NCBI GenBank assembly: GCA_036936605.1
Contig: JAUPFV010000005.1
Location: 59,602,742 to 59,666,741, forward strand
Direction of reading: 5' to 3'
Length of the DNA stretch: 64,000 bases
DNA from: Limnanthes douglasii subsp. nivea
Lineage: Eukaryota > Streptophyta > Magnoliopsida > Brassicales > Limnanthaceae
Position numbers and translations under genes: made by a program. The notes under the pieces are model-generated. The model made no database searches. It was not told the DNA's origin and was given only the letters and a program-made list of their open reading frames with translations. The stretch's first letter is position 1. Every line of letters begins with the position of its first letter. Shown one piece after another: positions 43,952-55,446 of this stretch.

Positions 43952-45016
43952 ATGGTGCTCTCCAAATTACATGATGGGTGAGGGATCAGCACACTGTGGA
44001 TTCAGGGCTCTAACTATAAGAGTATTGTTAGCTGGGTACTACTGCCCTCCATAATGCAAGATGCCAAGGAGCTGGTGAAGAAGTGTGATCCATGCCAACG
44101 ATGCAGCAATGAAATTCATACTCCAGCTGTCCCTTTGGAATCAATTTCTGAGCCAATACCTTTTGCTCGGTGGGGGCTGGATTTAGTGGGACCTCTACCC
44201 ATGGCGTCCGGGGGGTGCAGAACTATAATTGTTGCCATTGATTACTTTTCGAAGTGGATCGAAGCAGCCCCATTGGCAGGAACTACCTCGAAACTTGTTA
44301 TCAAGTTCATCATGTCTAACATTTGTTGCAGATTTGGGGTTCCACAGAAGATAACTACAGATAATGGGCCACAATTCGACAACAAGGAAATGGAGAATTT
44401 TTGCGCCTCTAGAGGCATTCAACACTGTTTCTCTTCTCCTTTCCACCCACAGGCAAACGGTCAAGTTGAAGTGGCTAATAGGACCATATTGTCCGGTCTT
44501 AAAAAAAATTTAGAAGGAGCTGCTGGAAAATGGCCAAGTTATCTACAAGAAGATTTATGGGTCTACCGGACCACTCCCGGGGCTGCAACACAAGAGTCTC
44601 CCTTTGCCTTAGTATATGGGATGGATGCCATAGCTCCCATAGAAAGTACTCTTCCTTCATTTCGAGTTCATAATTTTTCCGAACACGCTAACGAAGTGGC
44701 AGTCAGAGGCCAGCTTGAATTGATGGAAGAAAGAAGAGTTAAGGCTCACCTCAGAGCCAAACACTATTAAGGTTTGATGAGAAGCAGGTTTGCTTCTAAA
44801 ATTAATAGAATGGATTTTCAACCATGGGATAAAGTATTGAGGAAAGTCTTCCTATATACCAAGGAGAAGCAATTCGGCAAGTTAGCTCCAACTTGGGAAG
44901 GACCCTATGTGGTCAGTGAAAAGCTTAAGCCTGGGACATACCGGCTCCAAGATAAGGATGGAAGGATTTTGAATCACCCCTGGAACATTAAGCACCTCCG
45001 GTTGTACTTGGAATGA
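43952..45016 (+). pseudogene. E2 integrase, catalytic residues intact
   Basis: After a stop at 43949-43951, a zinc-binding N-terminus ends KKCDPCQRCSNEIHTPAVPL. The catalytic domain carries all three acidic residues: GLDLVGPLPMASGGC (Asp), KITTDNGPQFDNKEMENFCA (Asp) and HPQANGQVEVANRT (Glu). It is open 44054-44770, then one stop (44768-44770), then 44774-45016 with the C-terminal domain LRKVFLYTKEKQFGKLAPTW and the end WNIKHLRLYLE. This is the best-preserved integrase in the window. A few in-frame stops still interrupt the polyprotein. Confidence 0.92.
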
Positions 45017-45070
45017 AAACAATGTAAATATTTACTTGTTTAAAAGTCCATGTAAATATTTGAGGGCATA

Positions 45071-45115
45071 CTCTTTCCTACCCTGGTGGCGCGGGGAGGT
45101 TTTAATGAGGTGTCC
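45071..45115 (+). other. Conserved noncoding block after pol (E2 copy)
   Basis: It lies 55 bp after the pol stop: CTCTTTCCTACCCTGGTGGC, then GCGGGGAGGTTTTAATGAGG. It is homologous to the blocks of E1, F and E3. Confidence 0.78.
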
Positions 45116-45384
45116 AGGTTTTTTTATAAAATTTGATGCCTTTTTAAAAGATTCGGAGTATTTCAAGTAATAGTTTTCTTTGAAATTTTTTATCAATGGC
45201 AGACCGGATTGAATTGATGGAGTGATGGCTACTTAAACATTTGTCATCAGAGAATTTAAACACTCTCACTTTAAAATACTTGTAAAATAACTAAGGGTTG
45301 TTTAAACATTAGCCACCAAAGTTAAAAAACTATGAAACAATGCAAGAGTTGTGTAAAATAAAACTACCCATTAAGATATACGAA

Positions 45385-45490
45385 ATGCCTTGGCCATCCA
45401 AGGACTTTGAATTTTTAAAACAGAAAGGTTATCCGGACAAGGGCCGGACATGGTTACAAAAAATGCCTTGGTCATCCAAGGACTTTAGTT
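45385..45490. repeat. Direct repeat in the E2 3' untranslated zone
   Basis: AATGCCTTGGCCATCCAAGG near 45384 and AATGCCTTGGTCATCCAAGG near 45462, about 78 bp apart. This is the E2 counterpart of the longer arrays in E1 and F. Confidence 0.75.
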
Positions 45491-45523
45491 CAATCACAAA
45501 AAATTAAAAAGATAGTTGGTACT

Positions 45524-48500
45524 TTAAGATTGAGCTTTCTTAGATGGCTCAGCCTCACTTGGCTTCTTCTTCTTTGGGTCATCATTTTCTTCATCTGGAC
45601 TCTCTCCAGTCTTTTCCTCTTCATCGGTTGTGTCATCCCAGCCACTGGAGTAGTTATGCTTGTCGTCATCAGCCATGGTATGGTGAGGAAGGTCTTCGTA
45701 TTCCACGAATCGCCATAAAACTCCCAGTGTCCTCTTCAGAAATTTCTCATGAAAGAGCAGGACCATGTCTGACTTGACTTCGGCATACCTTTCCTCCTGA
45801 GATTCTATCACCTCGTTGGTATAAGCATCAATCCTAGCTTGGATTGTTTTCTCTTGTTCTCTTAACAAGTCAACTTTTTCTTGTTCAGCCTTGGGCACAG
45901 TGTTTTCAAGCAAAACCTTGTCATTGGTTAGGGTCTGAATGATGTTTGATGAGTCAATAGTTATTTGGGGAATATGTTTAGGATCTTGTGCCAGATGTGA
46001 CTAGAGAGAGAAAGTGTAGAGAGATAAAGGTAGATTCTTGAAAATAATATTCAATGCCCTTTTCAGGCAAGTGCGTCACCCTTTTATACTAAAATAAGGC
46101 GGACCCATTTAAGCTCTTAGTGGGCCATTCATCACATATCAATGAGGCCCCTCAACTACTTTTATCTTTGCACATTGGTCCTCGAAGAACTCAGAACGCT
46201 CTATTAGCTACATCAGATATTATCTATTATGTTTTTACCCCTACGACTTAAATCCGCGAATTCCGCCCTCATCAATGTTGTCTTTGACCTTCACCTCCTC
46301 TTTTGAAGAAGAAAGGTTTCTCTCCAGATCAGATTGCTTCAATTGGAGTTCTTTGACAACTCCCTCTAAAGTGGCCAGCCTGGTGGCCAAGTCCTCCTGA
46401 CTTTTCTTCAACTCCTCATTTTCTTTTTTCAATACCTCATCATTTTGGTTGGTACTAAGGAGGTCGCTGGATAATTTCTTTTTATCGGAGTTGAGTGTGT
46501 TGATGATGAACAATTGATTTCGCACTTGCTTCTCCAAGGTAAGCACTGGCTGGATATTACTCAGTAAGGAGTGGGTGACAGTGTCTCTTTCACTTGAAAC
46601 AGAAAACGACCTGCCATTGAAAGTGACAATGTTCGAAGAGCTTGGGGGAAGGTAGGGTCCAGCAAAATCATCTTTGGCAAAGTCTTCAAAGTAAAAACCA
46701 TTCCCTTGAAGCCCAGTGATGTCGACACCGTCAATATTAATGTCCCCTCCGGCACCCTCTCCGGTGTAAAAGTCATTGGGGATTTCTTCTACTTGAGTGG
46801 GGTCAGTTGGGTCAACTGGAGGAAGAGGCTCCGGAGGCCGGAGAGAAACTTCATCTCCCTTGGAGGTTTTCTTTTTCTTGGCCTCCCTCTCTACTCCTTC
46901 TGCTCCCTGTTTTCTGTCTTTCTTCGGAACCTTTGGGGGTTTTGGAGATCCAACCACTTCCTTGGTGCTTTCATGCTCCACCACTTGTAGTAAAGAAACA
47001 TCAATCTGTCCTTGGTCTTGCCTCTCTGGGTTTGTTGGGACAGCTTCCTCAACCTTGGTAGGATTGGCCTCAACCACACCTTGCCTGCCTTTGCCCTTCT
47101 TTCCCTTCATCTTTCTTGGGGCTTTAGCTCTGCCTGGCAAGACCAACTTTCCATCTTTTCCCTCTATCTTCCGAAGAATAACCCAAAGAAGGGGTGGAGT
47201 GGTTAATTCCTCCCAAGACATGTCCCTCCGATCGGTTGTATTCTAAAGATGGGATCTTGTTAAATTGCCTCCGGTAAAATAGTTGTGGAAATAGTTACCC
47301 CATTTCTCAGCAGTCCAAGCATTTAGCTTGGCACAAGTAGTCTTCCCAGCCTCTAAGTAATCGTTGAAATCCTTAGGCAGCACTACCAAAAAACAAAAGA
47401 AGAGAAATTAGACAAACAAATTTGTTATAAGTAAAGATAGAAGTATGTGACGAGGTTTTTACCATCGCTTCGCCATCTGCTGGTGAGCATGCTTGGGTTG
47501 ACACCAGCTTTAATTTTCCTCTCATTCTCCCAGGCGCCACTGATGAACAAAAATTGAGTCTTCCAGCTTTTCTCTGACTCAAGTAAGTCATCCACCGGCT
47601 TATAGTTATCTCCCATGTTAAAATGATAGAAGGGGATGTGGTGGTTCTTGCAAAGGTTGGCCACTGCAGCAAACTGCTCCATCGGAAGAGGGATTCCGGA
47701 GAGGCTGGAGGCTATAATACAAGCCATGAGCGTATACCAAGCGTTGGGGCTCAATTATCTTAGGAATATCTTCATGAGATTGAAGTATCTAACGATCTCC
47801 GGATCTAAGGGAAACCTAAGCCCCCAGTTGAATAGCTCAGTGAAGAAAACTATCTCACTCAGCTTGCAATCCATCGGTGTCTCTGGATCCACCGGTATCC
47901 TCACTTTAACGTTCTCAGGGATCCCCCACTTTGTCCTCATCCGGCCTAGTTCGACTGTGTATATAAAAGCATAATTAATCTTCTGCATAGCCAGCAGGTA
48001 CCTTACACTTACTTTGTGGAAGCAAGGTCCCACTTTTCCCACAAGGCACTCCGGCAGATCCGGGTGTTTTAAACATAGCTTCTCCTTGCCCTTTCTTTTC
48101 TTGGCAGCAGCAGCCTCACTTGTTTTCCCGGAGACGTCGGTCTCAAAAGGGGCTTCTTCGATACTATCCTCCATTACATCTTCCATTACCCTGGAAGGAT
48201 AATCGGTTATTTTTTGGAGAGAAGAACTGGTGGCTGGCTCAGTAGGTCCTCCGGATGGTTGGGCGTTACTTTCCTCTTGTGGTCTGGAGTCCGGCTGGGG
48301 CTCAAATCCGGAGGTCTCTTTCCGAAGGCTTGAACTAGTTGCCTCCGGACCAGACAACTTGTCTTTGGGGATTTTAATGGGTGCTCCTGACCCTGTAGTT
48401 TTACTCTTAGCCCCAGACTTAGAAGGCGTGGATTTGGCAGGTTTAGGCTGTGTAGTTGCAGCCTGCCCTTTCACCAAACAACCCCTTCGTCGATCTACCA

Positions 48501-48843
48501 GCTTCTTTGGGGAGATATCAGCGTCTGATCCCATGACAATGAATGGGGAAGGTCTCTTAAAGCTTGTAACCGCCTGCTCTGGTTCAACAATGGGCTCTGA
48601 TTCTTGGACCGATGAGGCTGAAGCGATTGGAGAAAGGTTGGGTTGGAACAACCTTCTGGGTTTAGAAATTTTGACAGAAGACGAACCCCGATCAGGCTCT
48701 AAACTTGGTGTGACAGACTTGTCAATAGGAGAAACAGGGATGCCTGCAGCAATGCGCCTTTCTCGTTCGACTACTTGAGATTTTTCTAACTCCGACAAGT
48801 TGAGCCACCCACCTTTTACTAGGGCGTTTCTTGCTGTACACAT
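45524..48843 (-). pseudogene. E2 antisense gene (Tat-type aORF), nearly intact
   Basis: An ATG at 48843 opens MCTARNALVKGGWLNLSELE. A Ser/Pro/Lys-rich region follows, then a basic patch AAAAKKRKGKEK and the conserved domain, reaching FPLDPEIVRYFNLMKIFLR. One in-frame TAA (47757-47755) stands where E1 has Gln, and the same frame continues LSPNAWYTLMACIIASSL and VDDLLESEKSWKTQFLFISG. A GT-AG intron spans 47462-47383. Exon 2 reads VLPKDFNDYLEAGKTTCAKL; after a frame break the frame 47221-46241 carries EGKDGKLVLPGRAKAPRKMK, a Lys-rich stretch and a coiled coil (EVLKKENEELKKSQEDLATR). Frames end near 45524 with an acidic and Lys-rich tail. Nuclear location is inferred from the basic patches. Function unknown. 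Confidence 0.8.
47383..47462 (-). other. Intron of the E2 antisense gene
   Basis: On the minus strand GCGATG-GTAAAAACC opens and TTTTTTGGTAG-TGCTGCC closes an 80-nt AT-rich intron in phase 1, after a Trp-Arg-Ser-Asp motif. E3 has an intron at the same place and phase. Confidence 0.7.
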
Positions 48844-48940
48844 AAACTCACACCAAAAGAAGGATTTTTTGAGAGATAAAAGCTTTGAAGGTTAACAGAG
48901 TAGAGATAATGAAGATGGCAAAACAGTAAAAAGTGGACTA

Positions 48941-48947
48941 ATTTATA
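48941..48947 (-). promoter_or_regulatory. TATA box of the E2 antisense gene
   Basis: TATAAAT on the minus strand (context AGTATAAATTAG), about 100 bp upstream of the antisense ATG at 48843. Confidence 0.6.
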
Positions 48948-49267
48948 CTAAAAGAACAAAAGATGCTTTGATACCTAGGAGAATACGAAAAGATAGGTGT
49001 AATGATTAAAGACGGCGCTGATGTCACCAACATTAATTTAGAGGTTACTTTTTGAAAGTAAGTGGAAGCACCATTCTGGAAGAAAAACGGCCGGTGAGGC
49101 GAATGAGAGAAGGACACGTGTCCCACGATCTCTTGCAAAACCGTTCAGCTTCTTAGAGTTTCATCAGTCCAGATAAAGTCGTTACACAATTCGAAATCTG
49201 TCCCGACATAGTTACGGGTACACATGAACTATTTTTAGGTCTTGTCAAAGGCTTTCGAACATAACCT

Positions 49268-49282
49268 AAAAAAGAGGCTACC
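49268..49282 (+). other. E2 polypurine tract region
   Basis: AAAAAAGAGGCTACC immediately precedes the 3' LTR TG. Confidence 0.75.
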
Positions 49283-49658
49283 TGATGAGTCTGGATTTTC
49301 TCACCACTCACTTTGGGAACCGGACAGGGGCAATTCGGACAAAAACCACCCACTGAACCATCCAAACAGGACTAATGTATTAAAAACTAAATCACTTTAT
49401 GACTAAGCTAATTACCTACCTGCTTAAAAACTAATGGGTCATTGAACTCGACCTGAATTCATAAGCTTGACTCGAAAGCCCATGTGGCCCATAATTAAGG
49501 GTATAAATACCCAACCACTTTCATTAATGAGGGTAATGAACATTTAATACAAATAGGCAGCTCAAATCTCTCATTACAAACTACTTAAGCATTAAATACC
49601 CTTGAAACATTACAAAACTCTAGACAAAATTACCCTCAGTTGTAAATAATCCACACCA
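49283..49658 (+). repeat. E2 3' LTR
   Basis: 376 bp, the same length as the 5' LTR, ending ATCCACACCA before the GTAAT duplication. Confidence 0.95.
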
Positions 49659-49663
49659 GTAAT

Positions 49664-50979
49664 GAAGATTAATATTTTAAAAACCAAGAATTTTATAGGA
49701 AAGTCAACATCTCAACTTAATTAGTCTATATAATTTTTTATTTTAGTTGTAGACTCAAAGTAAATGTAAACGGAACAAGATCTCGACATAAGTTTGACTT
49801 CAAAAAAAGGTTCGACCACTGCATACGGATAGGCTTCGACATGGAGGGTTCAACCATTATAAGGGTATCAGATTCAATTTTGAGTTAAAGTTTCTCCTCT
49901 GAGTTTGGTCTCGATATGAGATAAATTCTAGAAAATGGTTTGGCCTAGAATGAGGTTTGACTCTAATGGGAGTTCGACTTTGAGGGAGTTCGGCCTCGGG
50001 TAGCTCTTTGCTTCAGATAATCTTGGGTATCAGTATGAATATGGATATGATATATTGGTTTGAGTTTAATGCTTAATAGTTGACATGTTAATGTGCTACA
50101 AACTGTTATAATTGGATGTACTATTTGATCACAACCATTGACATTAGTACAAGTGTATTATAACTGTATATGTATTATTTGATCATAGTCATTGATCTGC
50201 ATATTGGTACAAGTTTTTTAAACAACCTTGATTTTTATATTATAATCAGAATGTATGTTGATAATAATATACATCATATTTGAATTTTTATATATATTAG
50301 TGATCATCACATGTACAATGTGTGTCTTTTACTAAGGATAGTTCTTTTAGAGAGTGTAACAAATGTTAAAGAGATAAAATACTAGATAATTTGAATGATT
50401 TTAGAAATGATGAATTCTTAAGAGAGAATCAATAAGAATGCACTAAGATAAAAATTGAGAGCTGAAAGATACCATTGAAAACTTGTATTTTTATTTTCAA
50501 ACGTATATTTGCTTGTATTTTATGTTCTTGTAATTTGTTGTAATTGTTTCATAAAATAATATTTATTTCATATGGATGTGGGATTGATCCATAATCCAAA
50601 CGAAATAAATGCTTTTTTATTTATGTTAATATTTTATACTTGCAGGAACAAAACTACTGAAGCCAACTACATAAGTTATTTACCAATGTTGTTGTGTTAA
50701 TCTAAAATTTGATTTATTCTAGGTTGTGGCTTTATTCCAGCTAGTGCAGACAAGATTTTGCATTTCCGATCGTAATCGAGATGATCAATTCCCTAACAAG
50801 TGATGCAGTGATCATGAAATCTAGACGTGGATCTGTAAATCAAATGATCGATGGTGATCAACATAGAAGAAGACGGATGAAGATCTATGAGGATGAGTTC
50901 AATGAAATTTATTTTAATAAATTTACCATAGATAATGATTTTAATCTCTAGATAATTAAAATCAAGAATCTTATTGTAG
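49664..50979. other. Region between E2 and the copia relic, possible copia 5' LTR
   Basis: 49790-50020 has recurring GGTTCGAC and TTCGACATG motifs. 50240-50700 looks like an LTR or leader (TTGTAATTTGTTGTAATTG, then TTCATAAAATAATATTT), but I found no matching copy and no primer binding site, so I do not call it. Confidence 0.35.
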
Positions 50980-51522
50980 AAAAGAGGTTTTCTACTATCA
51001 TTGATGAGAAAACTACAATGGAGATTGATGTTGAAATAATGTATAAGGCCTATAGTGCTCTGACGTTGAGTTTGGGGTGAAGTAATGAGAAAATTATCTA
51101 AATAATTTAATATCATGTGAATCCAAAAAAAGCTTGAATCTATTTACCTGAAGAATTCTTTGGAAAACAGATTGTATCTCAAGAAACAATTATATACTCT
51201 AACAATGGATGATGCCAACTTGTATGATTTCAACAAAATCATTATTAATTTGCAGTATGAGCCAAGTTTTAAGAGAATGACCAAAAACTTATCATTTTGA
51301 GCTCTTTATTAAAGGTGTATGAACAATTTGTTTACATTATGCTTTATGACAAACTTTATTGACACTTTATGCATTAAATTTAAAATATCTTTAAAGAAGT
51401 TTCTTTGGAAGAGTGGCTCTGCTGGAGCTGGCTTCAGTGTAAGATAAAGGTATTGAAAAATAAATTTAAATCAGAAAAGAAGAAATTCAAGATCCAAATG
51501 TATAGTACAGACTACTAGTTTC
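50980..51522 (+). pseudogene. Ty1/copia gag relic (left part of the split copia element)
   Basis: Frames read DEKTTMEIDVEIMYKAYSAL and then, after a shift, KLESIYLKNSLENRLYLKKQ followed by LYTLTMDDANLYDFNKIIIN. These match the copia-type Gag (UBN2-like) core with its Leu-Tyr-Leu-Lys-Lys motif. The sequence is interrupted at 51523 by E3 and the copia reading continues beyond 61924. Confidence 0.75.
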
Positions 51523-51875
51523 TGATGAGTTAAGATTCACCTTAGTAAATTGTTATAAGAGTATTCTAAAGAGAGAAAGAGTTAGAGAGTTTTTAGAGCG
51601 AGAAAGTTCAAGTACAAATGAGTTCAGTAGAAAAAGTGTTCAATCCCTTTATTAGAGTAGCCTTGCCCTTTATATAGAGGAGCCAAGACTTAACCTTAAA
51701 GTGGAATCTGCTACAAAAGAGGATAAATTTCCATTTAGTCCTCAATAATTATATATAATCACAAATGTTCTCTAACACTTATATTACGTGTAATTTAAGG
51801 GCTAAACTTACATTATTTATAGTTTAATCCTTAAATTTCTTACAATTTAATCCTCAAAATCCTACTTCCATATCA
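51523..51875 (-). repeat. E3 3' LTR
   Basis: 353 bp. TTATATAGAGG near 51668, read on the plus strand, marks the promoter region. It is preceded on the element strand by a purine-rich AGAACTAGGGAGGCTTC tract (51876-51892). Confidence 0.92.
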
Positions 51876-52377
51876 GAAGCCTCCCTAGTTCTCATGTTAG
51901 TAAATGAATAAGAATTAAAATGTCTTCGAATTCTTCCATATGTCATGTTAGCTATTGTAAAATAAACTCGAAGCAATCATTCGGAGCAACCACTAGGAGC
52001 AACCATTTGAAGCAACCATTCGAAGCGACCATTAGAAGAAACCATTCGAAGCAGAGTAAAAACAAATACCAATTAGAAGTAACTAAAATCTGATGAATTC
52101 TCAAAGCCATTAGTTTCCTCGTAACGTTATGAAAATAAAAACTCCTCGAATCATTGTGGAAGTAAAACTTTAAAATATACTCATCGACTTTTATCCAAAC
52201 AATATACAAAAGTAACCGTTTCATATAACCGTTCGAATCCATCATGACTTTATACATTTAAGACCTATAGCTAGACATCTAGCCTGACAGATGTTGAGCT
52301 CTTAATCCTCTCACTGCTTTGTATTCTACCCTATCACTATCAAAGTCCTTTAAACTTCACATGTCTCCTTTTCTTTC

Positions 52378-52384
52378 TATAAAT
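52378..52384 (+). promoter_or_regulatory. TATA box of the E3 antisense gene
   Basis: TATAAAT in the context TTCTATAAATTG on the plus strand, about 220 bp upstream of the antisense coding start near 52600. A 30-bp direct repeat (CATACCACAAATCATTTCAG) at about 52414-52460 lies in the leader. Confidence 0.5.
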
Positions 52385-52599
52385 TGAATCAGTAGCGTCA
52401 TTTTTTATTCTCATACCACAAATCATTTCAGAGAAAATTCATACCACAAATCATTTCAGAGAAACTTTAAAGCACTTGGCTACCTTCATCGTGTTCCTCC
52501 TTTTTCTCAGTATCTTGATCAGAAAAAACCAAACTCCCCGATAAACCTTCATCTTCCCCAATCAACCTTCATCTTCTCCGATCAACCTTCATCTGGTTT

Positions 52600-55446
52600 A
52601 TGAGAAAAAATCCAAGAACCAGAAATCCAAGGCTAACATACCCAAGAAACCGAAATCTCCTGAACCTGATAACAACTTAGTCTTTGGATTGTACGACTAC
52701 TTTTGCATAACTCAAAGAGCGGAAGAATATCGAGCTGCAGGATTAATAAATAGCACTCATGTTGGAACAACCACCAAAACAATTTATTACAGTAATTTTG
52801 ATCCAACTAAAGCTCCTGCTATTTCTCCTTCTCCTATATTCGAAGAACATTCCTCGTCTAAAATCCTAGGTCCTAAAACACCTCGAGCCTCTTCATCTCA
52901 AAGTAAAATTTCTCATTTTATTAGTGAAGAATCTCCTTTAAAACAAAATTCAAATACTCCCTCTTCGAATCATTCTTCGATAATCAGATGAAGAAAAACT
53001 TTTATTACTATGGGAGACGAATCAGAAATTATCCCAACTCCTCCCCCTTCGAATCCAGATACTGAAGCTCCTCCTCAGAGAGAAGTAACTGAGGAAGTTC
53101 CTCGAACAAATAACCTTTTACCATAAACTGTTAATCCATTATCCCAACAGCCTCGAGAAGAAGCATCAAAGGCCAACAAATCTGATTCTGAAGCTACCAG
53201 AACCGATCTCGAAACTGAATCCGATGATGGGAACTCAACAAATACTCATAAGCCTCAGGAAGAAACATATACTTGCTTTGTTTCTGAAGAAGAAAGAGCT
53301 ACAATTGGTAGAAACTTAAAGGGTCTCAAAGCTAAGTACATCATTGCTCTGAAAAAAGTTTGGTATATTTATTACAAGGATAACCAAGCTTCGGCTCTAA
53401 AAAAGAAATAGGGAATGGGAGATAATATAACTCGTCGACTTCCTAAAGAAGGAAAGCTCCCTTAGACTGCAAGGATGATGAGCTAGTAGTCTACCTGAAA
53501 TCATTAATTGGGGTTTTCGGTTTCCACTAGATCATATGATCGTGGAATACTTCGAACTCCTCAACTTGTGCCCTACTCAAGTGACACCGAATCAATGGTT
53601 CACTCTTATGTCAGTGATTATGACATCTCGACTGTCTCAGATTTCAATCAGCATCAAAGACTTCATCTCCTTAACTCAACTTTCGAAAGGTCCAAAGCTT
53701 CCTTTTTACTACCTCACCCTGTTGGATGACCTCAAAATCATCGATGACCTCTTGGAAGCTGATAAATTCTGGAAGCAGAAATTCATTTTTATATCAGGAG
53801 CATAGGAGAATGGCAAAGAAATTTCTGATGCTAATCCTTCAAGGCTAAATCTTATCTGGAGAAGCAATCGTAAGCACTTTGAATTTTTTACATTCTGAAA
53901 TAGATTATACTTTTTTCCTTTACATTTCCTTAATTTTCTACTTGCATGATTATTTCAGAAATTTTGAAGTGTTATTCAGCGCGTCCAAAAACTTGTTGTT
54001 TGGGCTGAAAAGAATGGAATAATGCGTTCCACACTGCCTTCTAGCCCATCAATTTCCTCAAATTCCACATGCTCCCAATCTCAGAGGGTGCCTTGCCACC
54101 TCAAAATTTGATGTCAGAGCCCGATTCGAAGATAGTCTGCAAAAGGTTAGTTCAACCTAATTGTAAAGTCTTTCTTCCTATTCGTAACAGATCAGATAGT
54201 CATTTACCAAAAAAGAAAAAAAAAGCTATCAAAGAGAAGAAAGGTAAAAAGACAGCTAACACATCTGGTGTTATCCCTTCAACTCCATCGAAGCCAAAGC
54301 CTCGAAAAATAAAAACCGTAGAACAAACCCTCTCACCCATCGAAGAAGGGAAAGATCAAGAACCGTCTTCAAAGAAAAAGAAAGGTTCTTCCAGCTCCCA
54401 TGGAAAGAAAAAGAAATAGGCGAGAATCACTTCGTATACACTGGTCTTTGAAGATGAAAACACTGTTGAAAATCAACAAAACCGACAAAACCCTTTGGTT
54501 AAAGAACAAACAACCAAATACAACACTGTGATCATCATCGAAGACAATGCTATTAACGAAAATCAAGCTGCTGAAACTTCGATCCTGATATTTTTATTAA
54601 TTTTGAAAACACTGAAGCGCTTACTGGTGAATAGGATCCTGTTCTTCAAAGCATCCAAAATCAGATGCTTAAATTTGGAGATTCAACGTCCTAGTTCAGC
54701 CGAATTACAGTTTTCTCTTCCTCCTCCAAATCCTGCAAACGATGTTGCACTTCAACCATTTACCGATCTCGACATTGCAGTAAAAGCACTTGCTTCCCAA
54801 GTTGAAGCTTCTCAAAACCATCTAAAGCAATTGGCTAAATATATGGTATACTACAAAGAATCTTACGAAGCTGAGAAAAAATTAAGAGAATATTTGCACG
54901 ACAAAGTGGTTGATCAATTTCACTTGTATTAAGTAGCAAGGCCCAAACTTATAAAAGGTGCTCTCTTCATGAAAAATCATCTGTGAACCACACATATTGC
55001 TGACAAAGAAGTGTTGAAGGCTTCTCATAAAAAAGATATGAATAAGCTCAAATCCGATCATGTTACTAAACTGGCTCTCGAAATATCTAACTCCAAAGGT
55101 CTGCAATATTCTCTTAACCTTTCTGAGACAAAAAAAATTAAGAACTGACCCAGGAGATTGCTAAACTAAAAAAAGATTTCAAAGTGGAAAAGTTGTTGTT
55201 GTTACTGCTATCGAGGCTGAACTGTCAAAAGACATAGTAGTTGCTATTAATAATAGAAAAGAAGAAACAACCATTCTCCTTCTACGAGAATTTCACGCTA
55301 CTTATCCTAAAATCAACCTCACATGTTTCTGGAACGATATTCCCATCGTTAAGCGTCCAAGTGAAGCTTTCGATCCTATCCCTGATTCGTCATTCGAAGA
55401 TGAAGATGAAGAAGAATCATCCGAAGAGGAGGAGGAGTCTGATTAA
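52600..55446 (+). pseudogene. E3 antisense gene (Tat-type aORF) relic
   Basis: This is the gene opposite to E3 gag-pol. An ATG at 52600 is one base out of frame with a Lys-rich start that leads to VFGLYDYFCITQRAEEYRAA (compare E1). Ser/Pro-rich and Glu-rich stretches with stops follow. The conserved domain is at 53508-53805: FPLDHMIVEYFELLNLCPTQ, TPNQWFTLMSVIMTSRLSQI, KIIDDLLEADKFWKQKFIFI, SGA. An intron spans 53870-53958. Exon 2 contains KVFLPIRNRSDSHLPKKKKK, a coiled-coil-like stretch (54750-54920) and an acidic tail ending ESSEEEEESD with stop at 55446. Several stops and shifts break it. The Lys-rich stretch is a likely nuclear signal. Confidence 0.78.
53870..53958 (+). other. Intron of the E3 antisense gene
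   Basis: AGAAGCAATC-GTAAGCACTT opens and GATTATTTCAG closes an 89-nt AT-rich intron with a T-rich 3' end. It falls in phase 1 after a Trp-Arg-Ser-Asn motif, the same place as in E2. Confidence 0.75.

Larger units (their letters stand above)
38930..49658 (+). mobile_element. E2: Ty3/gypsy LTR retrotransposon, Tat-like, structurally complete
   Basis: The element is 10.7 kb, bounded by GTAAT at 38925-38929 and 49659-49663, a perfect 5-bp target-site duplication. Both LTRs are 376 bp, TGATGAGTC to ATCCACACCA, with about 19 differences by eye (roughly 95% identity). The order is LTR, arginine-type primer site, gag, protease, RT with RNase H, a second RNase H, integrase, conserved block, antisense gene, purine tract, LTR. 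The dual RNase H and the opposite-strand gene place it in the Tat clade. Frameshifts, stops and an altered RT active site show it is not autonomous. Confidence 0.95.

Noticed and set aside
46797..47246. Plus-strand frames of 90-150 codons opposite the E2 antisense gene, and a 182-codon one at 48230-48778
   Set aside because: They are shadows of the Ser/Pro/Lys-rich antisense coding strand, with no homology to the other elements in that frame.
50240..50700. Copia 5' LTR
   Set aside because: Composition and position fit, but there is no second copy and no primer binding site in the window, so borders cannot be supported.
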